DNA of 64,000 nt from Oopsacas minuta (GCA_024704765.1 JAKMXF010000111.1:698619-762618), one strand, 5' to 3'; shown: positions 33,101 through 43,000, counted from the stretch's first letter. Translations and numbers: made by a program. Notes: generated by a model not told the origin, from the letters alone.

Positions 33101-36100
33101 TGACTGTTTGAGACTATATTTGTATAATTTCATGCTTCGATATAAGCGAGTATTTCCATATATCCGTGTTCGATATAACAAGAGTTTACTGTTTACTGAA
33201 ATGACATACAGTCTAGTTGATACAAATTTATCCTATTAGTACCAGCAGAGAACGTAGCATCTGTTGCAGCTAGTGCTACAGTAATTGAAGGAGTGAGTAG
33301 ATCACGTAACGCACTACTTAACGGTAACATTAGAGATTATGACTGGGACTCAGGATATACTTGTCATCAGTTAGGGAGTGGTTCTATCGTTATACAGTTA
33401 GCTCAGCCTTATGTAATCGAGTCAATGAGGTAAGAATTGTGTAACTATAGATTCATATAATTATTACACCTATAATGACACACACGTAGTTAGGAAGATT
33501 CAATTATTACCACATAGCTATAATAATTATAACATTTGCAGACTACTCTTGTATGCAGCATCCATAGAGGTGATTAGCATCTTTAGTTCATCATGTGAGA
33601 GCTCCAATTGTTCAGTATTTCTCCCCTCATCTCCCTCCATATGCAATGTCAGGTTCAAAAGAGGTTGACGCAAACTCCCCATCGTATCGCTAGCCATTAC
33701 TACGTTAACAGACCAGTCAATATCCTTCAATACATTACCTACTCCAGTAATGCTATCTGTCTCACTGAGTAGATATTTGTGTAATTCCTCCTTTCTTGTT
33801 TCAAAGCATTCTGCTATAGCTGTCTGTATTTCTATGGTAGGCTTGCGATCTTCTGGGAGATCTGCTAGGTATTTGAGTACGATTGATTTCGCAAAGCCAT
33901 CAGCTTGACAAGCTTCTTTTAGCTTATTGAACTCTAGTTTGAAACTGCTCCACTCTTTAGATGTAAATATGCTCCTGTAATGCTCGAATTCAGGAGGTTT
34001 ACTCCATACTAACTCATTAATGAATAAGTGTACCAGTTTAAGAACTTCTTCAATTGGAGACAGTTTATTAAGCACTTCCATTATTCACTAATTGATCGAT
34101 AATAATATTAATTAAGTATATTTAGACTACAATAAGTATATAATAAAGTGGCCCTCTTGTCTATCAAGTGGTTATATAATCGGAATATTAATAATCTTAT
34201 GTTCAATACCCATTATAGTGCTATCTTAATTTTAAAACTATTTATCTCGTTCATATATTTAAGCCATTAGCTAATCTTATCAAATTGTGTTCTAAGTAGC
34301 CCAATAATTTCCATTGAAAACGCAAGGATGTTGTTACTATTTTCTAGACGGAGACGAGTACTGCTATAAACTTTTAAGAAAGATAACTATAAAGATATAT
34401 TCACTCTTAGAAGGAAGCCTCGAATACCCGTGCTACCTTATCTATACTCATTTATTCTTTCAAATATACTTTATTAATGAAGTTAAAATAACCTCAAACT
34501 CATTACAATTTCCTCTTATCTTAGATCTTTTGTATAACAACAGGCGCCTAACTATCAAATAAATTATGAATACATTTCCTAAACTGTTCTGTCTTCTCGA
34601 AACAAAACGGTATAAAGTATATAGGATTCTTATGGAGCATTAATCTTCTCTATTTGGTAATTATTCAACCAATTACATAACATAACTACATCATCTACTA
34701 CTAATTACCATACTAATAGCTATCAAACAGATTGACAGTTCTCCACTAACCAGTGATACAGTTTTAACCTGTTTTGTTCCTTCATAAGAGCTCCCAGTCT
34801 CTCCAGACATGTCTTATGGTATTCATTCAGCCATGCAATCTCCTCTCCTGTCAATAGATGGGTATTTATCAGTTTACGCTGAATAGGTACCAAAGTGATA
34901 GGGTCAAAAGTAACGAATTTCCTATCTTGGAATGTATATAGTGTTTGCTTTGGGACAACTAACTGCAAAGATTCTATTCTAATCCCGAATGATCCATCCT
35001 CGTAGAATCCAGGTTCGTTAGAGAGTATCATTCCGGGAGATAGTCCTCCATCTTCTCTCATTCTCGTACCAATACCGCAAGGACCCTCGTGTACATTTAA
35101 GAACATACCTACCCCATGACCTGTCCCATGCAAATAGTCTAATCCCACCTGCCAGAGAGGCTGTCTAGCTAATGTATCCAATCTCTCTCCTCCTACATTA
35201 TCTGGGAATACTATTCTGGCTAGACTGATGTGTCCTTTCAGGACAAGCGTGAACATCTCAATCTCCCTATAAATAACCATGGATTATACATTTAGTTAAT
35301 ATTACTCATATACATCTTACTTCTCACTGGGCTGTCCTAGGTGTACAGTCCTTGTAATATCCGTGGTCCCGTCTGTGTACTGAGCCCCTGAGTCCACTAG
35401 ATACAATTCCTTGTCAGTGATAGCTCTATCTGTCTCTGGAGTACATCTGTAGTGTATGATAGCTCCGTGTGGTCCTGATCCTGAAATAGTCTCAAAAGAG
35501 AGACTGACAAAATGAGCCTGTTCCTTCCTGAACTGTTCTAATTTATCCGCTCCACTGATTTCTGTTACTTTCTCTCCTCTCTTTACTGACTCTTCCAACC
35601 ACCGCACATACTCACAAACAGCTATTGCATCTCTCAAGTGGGATCTACGCATACAATCTATCTCAACTTCGTTTTTAATAGCTTTCATTCTCTGCACACA
35701 ATCCGGCAGTATGACAGTCTTCTCTTCAGGAATACACTTATAGAGTCCATAGGATATATCTGAAGATATCCATACCTTAGTGATAGCAGGATCTGTTGAT
35801 AACTCTCTCAGCTTTTCTTCAGCTTGTGAGTAAGGCAATACTATAATCTTATTATCCGCACAGCTAAGGTTAAGATGCTGTTCTATATCAGGGACGAATC
35901 TAAACGAGAATAAGGATAGCAACTAGCTAGCAATTACAATATAACCTACCGTGAGTGTTCTACAAAGAAGAATACTCTTTGTCTAGTCAGGAACAGATAC
36001 GAGAAAAATACTGGATTGAATGGAATATCACTTCCTCGTAGATTCAATGTCCAAGCAATACTATCAAGAGCACTGAGTATCTTCAGTTGACATTGTTTCT

Positions 36101-38500
36101 CCTCCATTTCCTCTCTCACTCGCTTCACTTTATCCTGCCAACTTTCCCCTGTGAATTCTAATGCAAGAGGGAATATAGGATTATTTGGAAACTCTGGTCT
36201 CTCCTTCCATACGTTATCTACCAAATTACAGGTAACAGACGTGAGCTGTATCTTATTAGATTTCAAACTTTTATTCAGATCTAAGAATCTAGGAGCTGAT
36301 ATAACATAAGGATCTATTCCAACTCGTGCGTTCTCTCCCAGCTCCTGTTTAAGCCAGTTCTCACTAGATGGTGTATCTGCCAGTCCTGACTTCATGAGAG
36401 TCCAGTTCTCATCCATTTGAGTTGTTGCTTGCAGATGATACCTAACATTCATATTAATCTTACGTCATAGTATTAATACTATTCATAAATACCTGCCATC
36501 TGTCCATAGAGCAGCTTTTCCAGGCGTGATAATAGCCGTACCAGCTGATCCGTCGAATCCAGAAATAAATGCTCTTCTCTTGTCACAGTTAGCAACATAC
36601 TCACTCTGATGAGCGTCTTCTGTAGGTACAATATAGGCTTGTAGGTTTGTATCTCCTCCTGCCATTAGAGCCCTCAACTGCTTCAGGAGATGTCCAGTTG
36701 GTTTACAACTCATGCTTAGCTAATCAACACAACAGTACCATTAAATTTGCGATAAAACTAATTTCTAAGTTACATATGACTGTTAATATCTGTTAGATTA
36801 GAAATGAATTTAATACTCATGCAGTGTAGTATAGGTGTAGCGGTATATTCACTTGCTGGTTGACATCAGGTTCTTTAATCTTACAGCTTCTCTCCTATCA
36901 GAATCTAGTCTAGCTTTCTCCCTCTGATTTTGTATACGTAGCAATCTCAGCCTGGTACTCTCCATCCCAGCATCAACTGGAGTCTCATACTCTTCAATGT
37001 TTCTCTTCAGCATATCAATCTGTGATAATGCATCTCCGTATTTACTCTTTAGTACTTCTATCTCTATCTGCATTTGTTGTATAATCTCTCTGCTACCTGT
37101 TCTCTCTTCTTCTTGTTTATCTGTCAAATATCTAATCTTATCTTCTAGTATTTTAAGAGTAGTTTTGTGTTGTCCGCTTTCATGTTTATACTTTTCCTCT
37201 AGAGCTACTTTCTCTCTTCTCAACTCCTCTTCCTTCGTTTTCCCTTCTTTCTTGATGTTCTGTATCTCTTCTAGAGTTTTTTCACATTTCAATTTCCATT
37301 TATTGACCTCTTGATGTAGTCTCATGCTCTCTTTGCTGTGCTTATCATTTGAGTCAAGTTTGATATTTTCTTTTTCCTTCTTCTTCATTTCCCGTTCCTC
37401 TTCAAGCTGTATTTTAAGATTACGAATCTCATCTGTGCTTTCTTTAGCTTTAGCACTCCAATCATTCTTAGCTTTCAAATAATTTTCTTTATCTACTTTT
37501 TCATTTGATACAAGTTCTTCTAGTTTTACTTTAAGCTCTTCCACTAGTTGTTCCAGAGAGTTAAGTTCTGTCTCAGTAGCTTGCTTACTACGACTCTTAA
37601 GTACTAGTTCAATGCTGAGTTGAGATTGTTGTTCCACTAGTCCTCTTTCCCTCTCTAGGAGAGAAGCAGCTCTGTTTTCTGCCTCCTCGTAACGATTCCT
37701 GAGTTCTATCATCTCGCTCTCTTTATTTCTCATTGCTCTCTCTACTGCATTATTTATCTCCTGGGACAGGCAATCTAATCGTGACGTAATCTGCTGTTCA
37801 GCTATGCGTGCTTGTTCTGCTACACTCTCTGTAGCTAGCATTATGTCATGCTTACCTCCTTCTAACACTTTACCAAGTCTTAACCTCATATCTTCATTCG
37901 GTACTTCAGGTATTGTTTTGCTAGTAGTCTCAATAGGGGGTAAGCGAGGAATGGAGCTGATAGAAGATGTGCTAGAGTGACTCCTGGTCATTCCTGTCTT
38001 TTCACTGGCAGCCTTGCCTTTCTTAGAATCCATGAGGAAATTAATTAGCTAACTACTACAATATTCATTAACTGTACATAAATGCTAATATTTGTAGAAT
38101 GCTATTGTGGGATTGTGATGAGAGAATATACAAATACACTATTTCAGTATCTGTGGATAATCAAACCTGGACTACGGTAGTTGATAAATCAAGAGAAGTT
38201 TGCAAGTAAGTTTAGTTCAATAATTACACAGATTATTAAAATTGATCTAAATTATATTATTTTATTTTCCAATGATAGATCATGGCAGAGCCTCAAGTTC
38301 GAACCAGTACCAGTAGTCTTCATTAAAATAGTTGGGACGTACAACTCTAATAATGAAGTAAGTATTCTAGCTCTTATATTCTTAAACTATGATTAATATT
38401 TCATTTTTAAAAGGTATTTCATTGTGTTCACTTCGAATGTCCTGACATGAGCAAACGCGATACTTTAAACCAAACAGCTGAAAGTTATTCAGAATCTTAA
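27150..38500 (+). CDS. BTBD9: BTB/POZ domain-containing protein 9, host of six nested genes
   Basis: BTBD9 is a BTB-BACK protein thought to be a CUL3 adaptor, with two C-terminal discoidin-like domains. I read nine exons: 27150-27512, 31890-32385, 32437-32678, 32738-32835, 32891-33009, 33240-33429, 38098-38205, 38279-38357 and 38414-38500. They are phase-consistent, giving 593 residues (human 612). The BTB domain has [20 protein letters not shown], and BACK has [17 protein letters not shown]. Paired discoidin-like units show [15 protein letters not shown] and [20 protein letters not shown]. The end matches SWQSLKFEP and [13 protein letters not shown]. The intron 27513-31889 holds three hydrolase genes, and 33430-38097 holds COMMD8, XPNPEP1 and a coiled-coil gene. 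The ATG at 27150 is the first in frame. Confidence 0.93.
27727..28722 (-). CDS. DDAH/CtlX-type amidinohydrolase, copy A
   Basis: This 331-residue intronless protein belongs to the guanidino-group-modifying superfamily (dimethylarginine or citrulline hydrolase, CtlX-like branch). Signatures are [66 protein letters not shown] and the catalytic-Cys motif GGGSARCM (C325); the likely catalytic His is in YHTDV. The substrate cannot be set from sequence. About 35 N-terminal residues before [10 protein letters not shown] are basic with few acids and may be a mitochondrial presequence. It forms an inverted pair with copy B (29195-30190), and the N-terminal 199 residues of A and B are identical. It lies inside BTBD9 intron 27513-31889, antisense. 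Confidence 0.85.
   Translation of the reverse strand: MYMRGVINTLRVCKSYLSNHQLISQYNTMGGPALHTQVTDSILMIRPANFSCNQQTMIDNTFQEPKKQSTQAHAQALREFDTFVSLLRSHRINVHVRTDTPDPVKPDAVFPSNWVSFHPEGVVLYPQRHENRRKERRIDIVQDFKMPGKKLIDFSIYEEEEMYLEGTGSVVLDKVNRKAYANISPRTHITLVKKFCTEMGFQPITFSAKYNDIPIYHTDVLMAVGAEFAIICLESISSKSERTFVLRSLEQDRKEVIEISIDQCSRMLGNCLQVRNSSNQLFIVMSEQARNALTSDMCQRLSKHGTILSSDLTTIETLGGGSARCMIAEIF
28723..29194. repeat. Shared divergent promoter of hydrolase copies A and B, with microsatellite
   Basis: Both ends of this 472-bp spacer carry the same 5' flank in opposite orientation: GCGCAAATAATGACAGATAA followed by an ACAA microsatellite and ACCATACG just before each ATG. The microsatellite is longer next to copy B than next to copy A. 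The centre is unique. The inverted duplication therefore extends about 60 bp upstream of the start codons. Confidence 0.75.
29195..30190 (+). CDS. DDAH/CtlX-type amidinohydrolase, copy B
   Basis: Same family and length as copy A, with the likely catalytic His at residue 217 and Cys at 325. It is a mosaic. Residues 1-199 equal copy A. From about nucleotide 29780 to 29877 the sequence follows copy C ([12 protein letters not shown] and VLMSVGAEF rather than GFQPITF and VLMAVG). The last 310 bp are identical in all three copies. This fits gene conversion. It runs parallel to its host gene BTBD9 inside the same intron as A and C. Like the others it has no introns and a basic N-terminal extension. 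Confidence 0.85.
   Translation: MYMRGVINTLRVCKSYLSNHQLISQYNTMGGPALHTQVTDSILMIRPANFSCNQQTMIDNTFQEPKKQSTQAHAQALREFDTFVSLLRSHRINVHVRTDTPDPVKPDAVFPSNWVSFHPEGVVLYPQRHENRRKERRIDIVQDFKMPGKKLIDFSIYEEEEMYLEGTGSVVLDKVNRKAYANISPRTHITLVKKFCTEMKFEPIVFSAKYNDIPIYHTDVLMSVGAEFAIICLESISSKSERTFVLRSLEQDRKEVIEISIDQCSRMLGNCLQVRNSSNQLFIVMSEQARNALTSDMCQRLSKHGTILSSDLTTIETLGGGSARCMIAEIF
30191..30598. other. Spacer between hydrolase copies B and C
   Basis: This 408-bp spacer contains the convergent 3' flanks of B and C. Short similarity persists past each stop codon (ATTCCATTTT), then ends. I see no gene in it. Confidence 0.5.
30599..31594 (-). CDS. DDAH/CtlX-type amidinohydrolase, copy C
   Basis: This is the more diverged member of the trio, also 331 residues and intronless. 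The N-terminal 200 residues differ from A and B at many sites (for example [20 protein letters not shown] and [10 protein letters not shown]), while the last 310 bp are identical to them at the DNA level. A single change, YHTNV instead of YHTDV, sits next to the likely catalytic His and could affect activity. The catalytic Cys motif GGGSARCM is kept. The N terminus ([15 protein letters not shown]) is again basic. It is convergent with copy B and antisense to BTBD9, whose next exon is at 31890. Confidence 0.83.
   Translation of the reverse strand: MVMRGVINTSRVYSSHIFFNHQITARYTTKKDNLYTQVTDTLLMIQPVNFHCNDMTKTDNTFQVSKNSPINPQAQALREFNTLVSLLRSHRINVYVRKDTPEPVKPDAVFPNNWVSFHPEGVVLYPMRAENRRYERRIDVLKELIGKGKKYTDFSKLEEEEMYLEGTGSLVLDRVNRKAYANISPRTHITLVKKFCTELKFEPIVFSAKYNDIPIYHTNVLMSVGAEFAIICLESISSKSERTFVLRSLEQDRKEVIEISIDQCSRMLGNCLQVRNSSNQLFIVMSEQARNALTSDMCQRLSKHGTILSSDLTTIETLGGGSARCMIAEIY
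31664..31811. repeat. TATCGAA-family inverted-repeat element
   Basis: The ends are CATTCAACCACCGTTATATC and, at the right, GATACAACGGAAGTTGACTG. They are inverted copies of each other, each flanked by TA as for a TA target-site duplication. The core has TTCGATAAAACCGAT. The 148-bp element lies in BTBD9 intron 27513-31889, upstream of hydrolase copy C. Confidence 0.7.
33024..33191. repeat. TATCGAA-family inverted-repeat element
   Basis: The left end is CAGTAAACTTCTGTTATATC and the right end is TCGATATAACAAGAGTTTACTG when read in part, an inverted match of about 20 bp. This is the best-preserved member in the window. It fills most of the BTBD9 intron 33010-33239. Confidence 0.75.
33527..34081 (-). 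CDS. COMMD8: COMM domain-containing protein 8, nested in a BTBD9 intron
   Basis: COMMD proteins form the Commander complex with CCDC22/CCDC93 and retriever, which recycles endosomal cargo. The 184-residue intronless ORF is the size of COMMD8 (183 in human). The C-terminal COMM domain has [34 protein letters not shown] and [20 protein letters not shown], matching COMMD8 more closely than other family members. The helical N-terminal domain keeps the [15 protein letters not shown] segment. It is antisense to BTBD9 and ends 98 bp from BTBD9 exon 33240-33429. Confidence 0.82.
   Translation of the reverse strand: MEVLNKLSPIEEVLKLVHLFINELVWSKPPEFEHYRSIFTSKEWSSFKLEFNKLKEACQADGFAKSIVLKYLADLPEDRKPTIEIQTAIAECFETRKEELHKYLLSETDSITGVGNVLKDIDWSVNVVMASDTMGSLRQPLLNLTLHMEGDEGRNTEQLELSHDELKMLITSMDAAYKSSLQML
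34082..34722. other. Gap between COMMD8 and XPNPEP1
   Basis: AT-rich. One short open frame at 34314-34562 looks random. No repeat family member or RNA is recognised. The COMMD8 promoter and the XPNPEP1 3' end should lie here. Confidence 0.45.
34723..36713 (-). CDS. XPNPEP1: Xaa-Pro aminopeptidase 1, nested in a BTBD9 intron
   Basis: XPNPEP1 is a cytosolic Mn-dependent pita-bread-fold peptidase that removes N-terminal residues before proline. Reading right to left there are four exons: 36493-36713, 35950-36441, 35321-35899 and 34723-35266. They are phase-consistent, giving 611 residues (human 623). Metal-binding and catalytic residues are visible in [16 protein letters not shown] (two Asp), [20 protein letters not shown] (His), [16 protein letters not shown] (two Glu). 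The N terminus has [20 protein letters not shown] and GSAGTAIIT. It is the only nested gene here with introns. Exon junctions fall in the conserved DGRY and LVLKGH segments. Confidence 0.95.
36849..38033 (-). CDS. Coiled-coil protein, nested in a BTBD9 intron
   Basis: This 394-residue intronless ORF has a Ser-rich N terminus (about residues 14-45) and then nearly continuous heptad-type coiled coil from about 90 to 350, rich in Glu, Lys and Gln. The end is basic ([18 protein letters not shown]). I do not recognise the family. The long helical rod suggests a structural cytoskeletal, centrosomal or ciliary role, but nothing in the sequence proves it. The start codon lies 64 bp from BTBD9 exon 38098-38205 on the opposite strand, so 5' ends probably overlap. 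Confidence 0.75.
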   Translation of the reverse strand: MDSKKGKAASEKTGMTRSHSSTSSISSIPRLPPIETTSKTIPEVPNEDMRLRLGKVLEGGKHDIMLATESVAEQARIAEQQITSRLDCLSQEINNAVERAMRNKESEMIELRNRYEEAENRAASLLERERGLVEQQSQLSIELVLKSRSKQATETELNSLEQLVEELKVKLEELVSNEKVDKENYLKAKNDWSAKAKESTDEIRNLKIQLEEEREMKKKEKENIKLDSNDKHSKESMRLHQEVNKWKLKCEKTLEEIQNIKKEGKTKEEELRREKVALEEKYKHESGQHKTTLKILEDKIRYLTDKQEEERTGSREIIQQMQIEIEVLKSKYGDALSQIDMLKRNIEEYETPVDAGMESTRLRLLRIQNQREKARLDSDRREAVRLKNLMSTSK

Positions 38501-38891
38501 CAGATAAGATTAATCTCTAAAAATATTTTATCTATGTACTAACGTTATGTAAATAATACATCGCATAGCTACACTACATACACGGTGCAATAACACCAAG
38601 CAACATATACCTTTTTATCTAATCAAGCCTCCCATTCCAAGATAATTGTTACCAGAGTGATCTCTACAACCCGATATTCTGTTATTAATCAAATGGACAG
38701 ATTGACAAAATATTATATATTATATTGTTATTATTATATAATAATTATTAAGAATACTGGGCCAATATTAAAATGATAAAACAATCTCATCACCACAGCG
38801 GAGCCTCCACAAACGGGTTAGCATTTTCTGCGTCTCTAGTACCCCTTTAGTGGAGGTTACACTGTACATGATTAAATAAATAGCTTATATA
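38501..38891. repeat. Intergenic gap with a CCTCCAC-family element
   Basis: The stretch between BTBD9 and SNAPC1 is mostly AT-rich. At 38796-38864 it holds a short element with GCCTCCACAAACGGG at the left and GTGGAGGTTACACTG at the right, a miniature of the family seen at 153-347. It ends about 28 bp before the SNAPC1 ATG, so it may lie in the promoter or 5' UTR. Confidence 0.6.
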
Positions 38892-39890
38892 ATGTCTGGG
38901 TCACCATCTGGCCTGAATAATGCTATAGATCAAGACTGTCAACGAATCCTCTCTGCTTATGCTGAGCTACAAACAGTAAGGTTCGCTCAATTTGCAGAGA
39001 AATGGAGAGAAATTAATTTCGTGTATGCTCACTGTGCTGTGAAAGACGGTAGAGATAAGCAAGATAGAGATAGACACGACCTAACTATATCACTGTTAAC
39101 CTGTGCCTCTAAATATTTATCATCTGATTATCCATTTGAAGTCCGTATCGGTTCTCTATACCTCTTATATTGCTTATACTTTACACAGTTGAGCGATCCG
39201 AAAGCTAAAATCCGTCTTGATCCAGTTCTACTAGAAGACCTATCTAGTCTCCATCATAAGATAACATCTGATAAACATAGTGATGCTGACTACATATTGA
39301 GACGGTTGAAGGAAGATTATGCATTCCATATAGTTGCTACACTAACACAGATGTCAATGCGTTATCATGCTACAGTCCCTACACATACAGAAGAGTTGGA
39401 GCTATTTCTAAGAGACGATCACTCGTATATTAATCTATTGTTCAGTACTAATACGCTGCAGGCATTTCATCAGGTGCACTCTGAATATGAAGAAATAAAA
39501 TCACTAATTTCACAGCAACATCCCTCTCTCTTCTCTAGTAGTCACAAGGACTTACCAGAAAAGTTGTACTCAGATATACAGGCGTATATAGATTGGAGAG
39601 TACAACATAGAAATTCTCTAGCAGAGAATAAAGAGCACGAAAAGTTACACCTAACACCTCTCTGTAAGACCCCGGCCAAGAAGGATGCTGAGAAAGCTGT
39701 CTCTCCAACACTGAAGGAGGTTGTCCCGATTAAGACATCACTCCTTACCCCTCCGGGCAAGCCTGTTACACCGTCTGCTAAATTGAAAAAGACTACTCCT
39801 ACGAAACGTACTAAACCAAGGATGAGAATGAAGCTCAGAAGTAAGAAAGTATCAAGGAAGAGAGTGAAGAAAATAGAAAGCAAGAAATAA
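38892..39890 (+). CDS. SNAPC1: snRNA-activating protein complex subunit 1
   Basis: SNAPC1 is part of the SNAPc complex that binds the proximal sequence element of snRNA promoters for Pol II and Pol III. The 332-residue intronless ORF shows the conserved N-terminal domain: DCQRILSAYAELQTVRFAQF, FAEKWREINFVYAH, YPFEVRIGSLYLLYCLYFTQ and DADYILRRLKEDYAFH. The C-terminal third is Lys/Arg/Thr/Pro-rich and disordered, ending in a basic stretch that is probably nuclear. Human SNAPC1 is 368 residues. Confidence 0.9.
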   Translation: MSGSPSGLNNAIDQDCQRILSAYAELQTVRFAQFAEKWREINFVYAHCAVKDGRDKQDRDRHDLTISLLTCASKYLSSDYPFEVRIGSLYLLYCLYFTQLSDPKAKIRLDPVLLEDLSSLHHKITSDKHSDADYILRRLKEDYAFHIVATLTQMSMRYHATVPTHTEELELFLRDDHSYINLLFSTNTLQAFHQVHSEYEEIKSLISQQHPSLFSSSHKDLPEKLYSDIQAYIDWRVQHRNSLAENKEHEKLHLTPLCKTPAKKDAEKAVSPTLKEVVPIKTSLLTPPGKPVTPSAKLKKTTPTKRTKPRMRMKLRSKKVSRKRVKKIESKK

Positions 39891-40087
39891 TAATAATTTC
39901 ATAAATTCACTTCATTATTTTGTTGATCTCGAATATTAAAAATCCGCTTAATACTGCCACACAAGAATGTAGTACATAATTTTCCACTTTTTAGATGACT
40001 AGCGTACATTCTAAAAATAGTAACAACAGTTACGACAGATAAGATTAGTTGTATTTGGCTATAAATTGTAAATTAGTTGAGATGTGA

Positions 40088-43000
40088 ATGGTCTATACTT
40101 TGATCAAGGGGATAAGAAAGTTCACTAGTTTATATTCAATAAATACAAATACACCAGCAAAAATATACAAGAGAATGGCTACAAACGGAACAGATACAAA
40201 GCTGACATTGGAAGAAATTGAGAGGAAAAAGAGAAAAGAAATAGAAAAACAATTGAAAGCGGAAAAATTCGCTAAAAAACAACAAGCTGCTGCTAATATT
40301 GGTAGCGGTAAGAAAGAAGCAAAATCTAAGCCTGTTACTAAGAGCAAGGGTCCTGAAACTACAGATTACAAATGGAACCATCCCCCTGGAGAGAGGAAAG
40401 ATACTTCTAGGGAATTACCGACTACATATCAGCCTAGGTACGTAGAAGCCGCTTGGTATGAGTGGTGGGAAAAGCAAGGCTTTTTCAAGCCGGAGTACGG
40501 ACAAAAAGCCGATACACCAAATACAAAGGGTACATTTATGATATGTATCCCTCCTCCTAACGTCACAGGCAGTCTACATCTGGGACATGCTCTGACTCAG
40601 AGTATTGAGGATGCAATAGTGAGATGGCAGAGGAGTAAAGGGAAGATTACCCTCTGGAATCCTGGATGTGATCATGCCGGTATTGCTACACAAGTAGTGG
40701 TAGAGAAGAAATTAATGAGGGAGAAGAAAATGACTAGACATGACATAGGGAGGGAAGAGTTCCTGAAACTGGTGTGGTCCTGGAAAGAGGAGAAGGAGGG
40801 GAGGATATACGAGCAAATAAAGCGACTAGGAGCTTCCTGTGATTGGGACAGAGCCTTCTTCACTATGGAACCTAAGCTATACACTGCAGTTACTGAGACA
40901 TTCATTAGACTACACAGAGACGGTCTTATATACAGAGCTAATCGTCTTGTTAACTGGTCTTGTGAGTTAAGATCAGCTATATCAGACATAGAGGTAGATC
41001 CTTAAACTTAAACATATACATTAGAAACTCATTAATACGGATTTCCGGATTAGACGAACAAATATTTACGAAAATCAGGTATCTAGGGTGGTTATTCGAT
41101 TGCCTTTACACTGGTTAATACGAACTCCGGGATATAGGAAAAATTTTAAGCGTTCGTTGGTGTTTGTATTAATGAGGCTCCAATGTATTTCTATACTCTC
41201 TTGTATTATTGTATTGTTATAACAGGTCAATAAGAAAGAGCTAGCAGGACGTACACTGCTAAATGTACCTAACTATGATGATAAAGTAGAGTTCGGTATT
41301 CTATGGAGCTTTGCCTATCCTATAATAGGAGGTGGGGAGATAGTAGTAGCTACTACACGTCCTGAGACAATGCTAGGAGATACTGCAATAGCTGTTAACC
41401 CAAAAGATCCCCGATACACACAGCTAATAGGAAACTTGTGTCAACATCCGTTCCTGCCTAGACAGATACCAATTATATCCGATGATAGTGTTAATATAGA
41501 GTTTGGTACTGGAGCTGTTAAAATAACTCCAGCACATGATCATAATGACTATGAGCTAGGAAATAAACATAAACTTGAGTTCATAGAGGTTATTGATCAG
41601 TATGGTATCATGAAGGATATTTGTGGTCCTCAGTTTGCTAACAAGAAGAGGTTTGATTGTCGTACACTTGTAGTAGAAGCTTTGAAAGAGAAAGGATTAT
41701 ACAAAGACAGTGTGGAGCATGAGATGGTGGTACCTGTATGTAGCAGGTAAGGGATAACTACTTGTATAAATTTCATATTACAAACTTAACTAACTGTGAT
41801 TGTATTCAGGTCTAAAGATATAATAGAACCTTTATTGAAGCCGCAGTGGTATATGAACTGTGATGAGTTGTCTAAAGAGGCAATGCAGGTAGTGAAGGAT
41901 GGTCGATTGAAGATAATCCCATCCAGTCATGATAAGGTGTGGTACTCCTGGTTAGAGAACTGTAGACAGTGGTGTATATCCAGACAGCTATGGTGGGGAC
42001 ATAGAATACCAGCTTATAGTGTCACTATAGAGGGACAGAAACCATTAACAGATCAGGAAAGCTTAGCGTACTGGGTAAGTATTACATCATACAATTATCA
42101 CCTGTTATATCTAACACGGATATATTGAAGTCTCAAATTGTACAAATATGGTCCCAACCGTCAAAAGTAAAATAAATTGCATCAATTATATCGAACTCAT
42201 AAATGATTAATAGGTGAGTGGGAGGAATGAAGAAGAAGCTAGAGAATACGCAGCTGGTAAGTTTAAAGTAAGCGCAGACAAAATAACTCTAAAACAGGAT
42301 GAAGATGTGCTGGACACTTGGTTCTCATCTGGTCTCCTCCCTATGTCTATATTCGGTTGGCCTAATATAGAACAGAATTCAAATTACAAACAGTTTTACC
42401 CTGGATCTCTGCTAGAGACTGGACATGATATCTTATTCTTCTGGGTAGCTAGAATGGTAATGTTTGCTCTTAAGCTAACAGGAGAGGTTCCGTTTAAAGA
42501 GGTGTATCTACATGCTATGGTTAGGGATGCACATGGTAGGAAGATGAGTAAGAGTTTAGGAAATGTTATTGATCCTCTGGATGTGAGAAATGGAATTACG
42601 TTAGAAGTTAGTTAGATAACTCCAATTATTTCTCAATATTTATTATTATATTTCCAATGTAGGAACTCAATAAACTGCTGGAGGAAGGAAACTTAGATCC
42701 GAAAGAAATAGAGAAAGCGAAAGAAGGTCAAAAGCGAGACTATCCAGATGGGATAGTAGAATGTGGTACAGATGCTGTGAGATTCGGTCTGTGTGCTTAC
42801 ACCTCACAGGGCCGTGATATTAACCTGGATATTAAGCGGATTGTAGCTTACAAACATTTTTGTAACAAAATATGGAATGCTATGAACTTTATACGAGGCA
42901 AATTGGGGAATAATTTCATTCCCTTGAAAGAGGAAAGTGAACTTTACACTCGATTGGATGGTAAAATAAACTCATGGATAATGAGTAGATTAGCTGAGAC

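Noticed and set aside
34314..34562. 82-codon ORF between COMMD8 and XPNPEP1
   Set aside because: No family resemblance, AT-driven composition (I, L, Y, F, K), no partner exons; probably chance.
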